This document shows positions 6,280 to 7,034 of a stretch of 7,034 nt of DNA, one piece after another. The notes beneath the pieces are model-generated. The model was not told the DNA's origin and made no database searches. It saw only the letters and a program-made list of their open reading frames with translations. The stretch spans positions 1 to 7,034 of the forward strand of contig CAMLHB010000123.1 in NCBI GenBank assembly GCA_946479725.1. Direction: 5' to 3'. Positions within the stretch are counted from its first letter, which is position 1, and every line of letters starts with the position of its first letter. A program made the position numbers and the translations under genes. Origin of the DNA: an uncultured Actinomycetes bacterium (GTDB lineage: Bacteria > Actinomycetota > Thermoleophilia > Solirubrobacterales > 70-9).

Positions 6280-7034
6280 GGAACCGCAGCGGACTCAGCG
6301 GCGTCGCCAGCAGCCCGATCCTCGTCGGCGCGGTGACGGTCCTCGTCATCATCGTCGCCGTCTTCCTCGCCTACAACGCCAACAATGGCCTCCCCTTCGT
6401 TTCCACCTACAACCTCAAGGCGCGAGTGCCCAACGCCGACGCCCTCGTCAAAGGCAACGAGGTTCGGATCGGCGGCGTTCGCGTCGGCGTCGTCAAGAAG
6501 GTCGTCCCCGTTCACCTCGAAAACGGCGGGGCTGCCGCCGAACTCACCCTCAGCCTCGACAAGAGCGCCGAACCGCTTCCGGTCGATTCCACGATCACCG
6601 TCCGGCCGAAGTCGGCCCTCGGCCTCAAGTTCCTCCAGGTCACGCCCGGAAGTTCGAAGAAGGGCTTCAAGGCCGGCGAAACCATCCCCGTCACCGCCGC
6701 CAGGCCGGAACCGGTTGACATCGACCAGTTCTTCGACATGTTCGATGAAAAAACCCGCGACGCGATCCGGCAGAACCTCTCGGGGTTCGGCAATGCCCTT
6801 GCCGGCCGGGGCCCGCAGCTGAACGAAGCGATCGGGGCCCTCCGCCGCGCCGCCGTCAGCGGCCAGCCTGCACTCCGGGTGCTTGTCGAACCGAGCACCA
6901 ACTTCGCCGGCTTCTGGCGAGCGCTGGAGGCGCTCTCCGCCACCGTCGCCCCAGTCGCTGAAACGCAGGCGCAGATGTTCGTCGCCCTCGACCGGACCTT
7001 TGCCGCCTTCGCCCGCGTCTCGCGCCCCTACATC
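6276..7034 (+). CDS. MCE/MlaD family protein, third gene of the MCE operon, 3' partial
   Basis: ATG 6276 overlaps the previous stop as ATGA, and the frame stays open to the end of the window, giving 253 residues without a stop. It begins MRNRSGLSGVASSPILVGAV, with a membrane helix at about 14-32. The MCE domain spans about 44-125: YNLKARVPNADALVKGNEVR, then IGGVRVGVVKKV, with the late strand ALGLKFLQVTPG. The motif PVDIDQFFDMF (146-156) and NALAGRGPQLNEAI (173-186) start the helical tail, which runs off the edge; members of this type usually have another 150-250 residues. Translation is probably coupled to the second gene, as there is no good independent ribosome site. Codon use is host-like (9 GAA to 2 GAG; 9 AAG to 2 AAA). 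It is most similar in plan to the first MCE gene. More MCE genes or accessory genes may follow beyond the window. Confidence 0.9.
   Translation, partial: MRNRSGLSGVASSPILVGAVTVLVIIVAVFLAYNANNGLPFVSTYNLKARVPNADALVKGNEVRIGGVRVGVVKKVVPVHLENGGAAAELTLSLDKSAEPLPVDSTITVRPKSALGLKFLQVTPGSSKKGFKAGETIPVTAARPEPVDIDQFFDMFDEKTRDAIRQNLSGFGNALAGRGPQLNEAIGALRRAAVSGQPALRVLVEPSTNFAGFWRALEALSATVAPVAETQAQMFVALDRTFAAFARVSRPYI

Noticed and set aside
1..7034. CRISPR arrays, tRNA or rRNA genes, insertion-sequence ends, phage attachment sites
   Set aside because: I looked for regular repeats, conserved RNA motifs and terminal inverted repeats and saw none; coding genes fill nearly all of the window.

Overview
The window comes from a GC-rich bacterium. 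The gene content points to a deep-branching actinobacterium, most likely class Thermoleophilia (Solirubrobacterales or relatives). It has tandem MCE (MlaD-type) genes, an MMPL exporter with a glycine-patterned coiled coil, an AbiEi/DUF559-type protein and a small secreted protein of a kind I associate with that group. This assignment is inference; there is no rRNA or other marker here. Codon usage is distinctive: third positions are mostly G/C, yet glutamate is mostly GAA (9 of 9 in the secreted protein, 9 of 11 in the last MCE gene).

Layout, left to right. (1) 1-1523 (+): C-terminal half of an MMPL/RND-superfamily transporter whose start lies outside the window. (2) 1570-2295 (+): an AbiEi/DUF559-type protein with an N-terminal winged-helix region joined almost directly to the end of a nuclease-like domain; it looks internally deleted and its codon usage differs from its neighbours. 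(3) 2296-2406: a convergent intergenic gap with two hairpins, probably a two-way terminator. (4) 2407-3183 (-): a secreted protein of unknown function with a clear signal peptide, four cysteines and a strong Shine-Dalgarno site. (5) 3184-3376: a divergent intergenic region with a possible promoter. (6) 3377-4768, 4765-6279 and 6276-end (+): three consecutive membrane-anchored MCE proteins joined by two ATGA stop/start overlaps, the last cut by the window edge.

Taken together, this is an envelope lipid-trafficking neighbourhood. The three MCE proteins each have one N-terminal membrane anchor, an MCE domain and a long helical tail, and are expected to form a hetero-oligomeric channel or tunnel that carries lipids outside the membrane. 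The MMPL protein would export lipids or other hydrophobic molecules using the proton gradient. No MlaE/YrbE permease or MlaF-type ATPase is visible, so the energising parts must lie downstream or elsewhere. The secreted protein, divergent from the MCE operon, is the least explained element. No tRNA, rRNA, CRISPR array, insertion sequence or attachment site was found.
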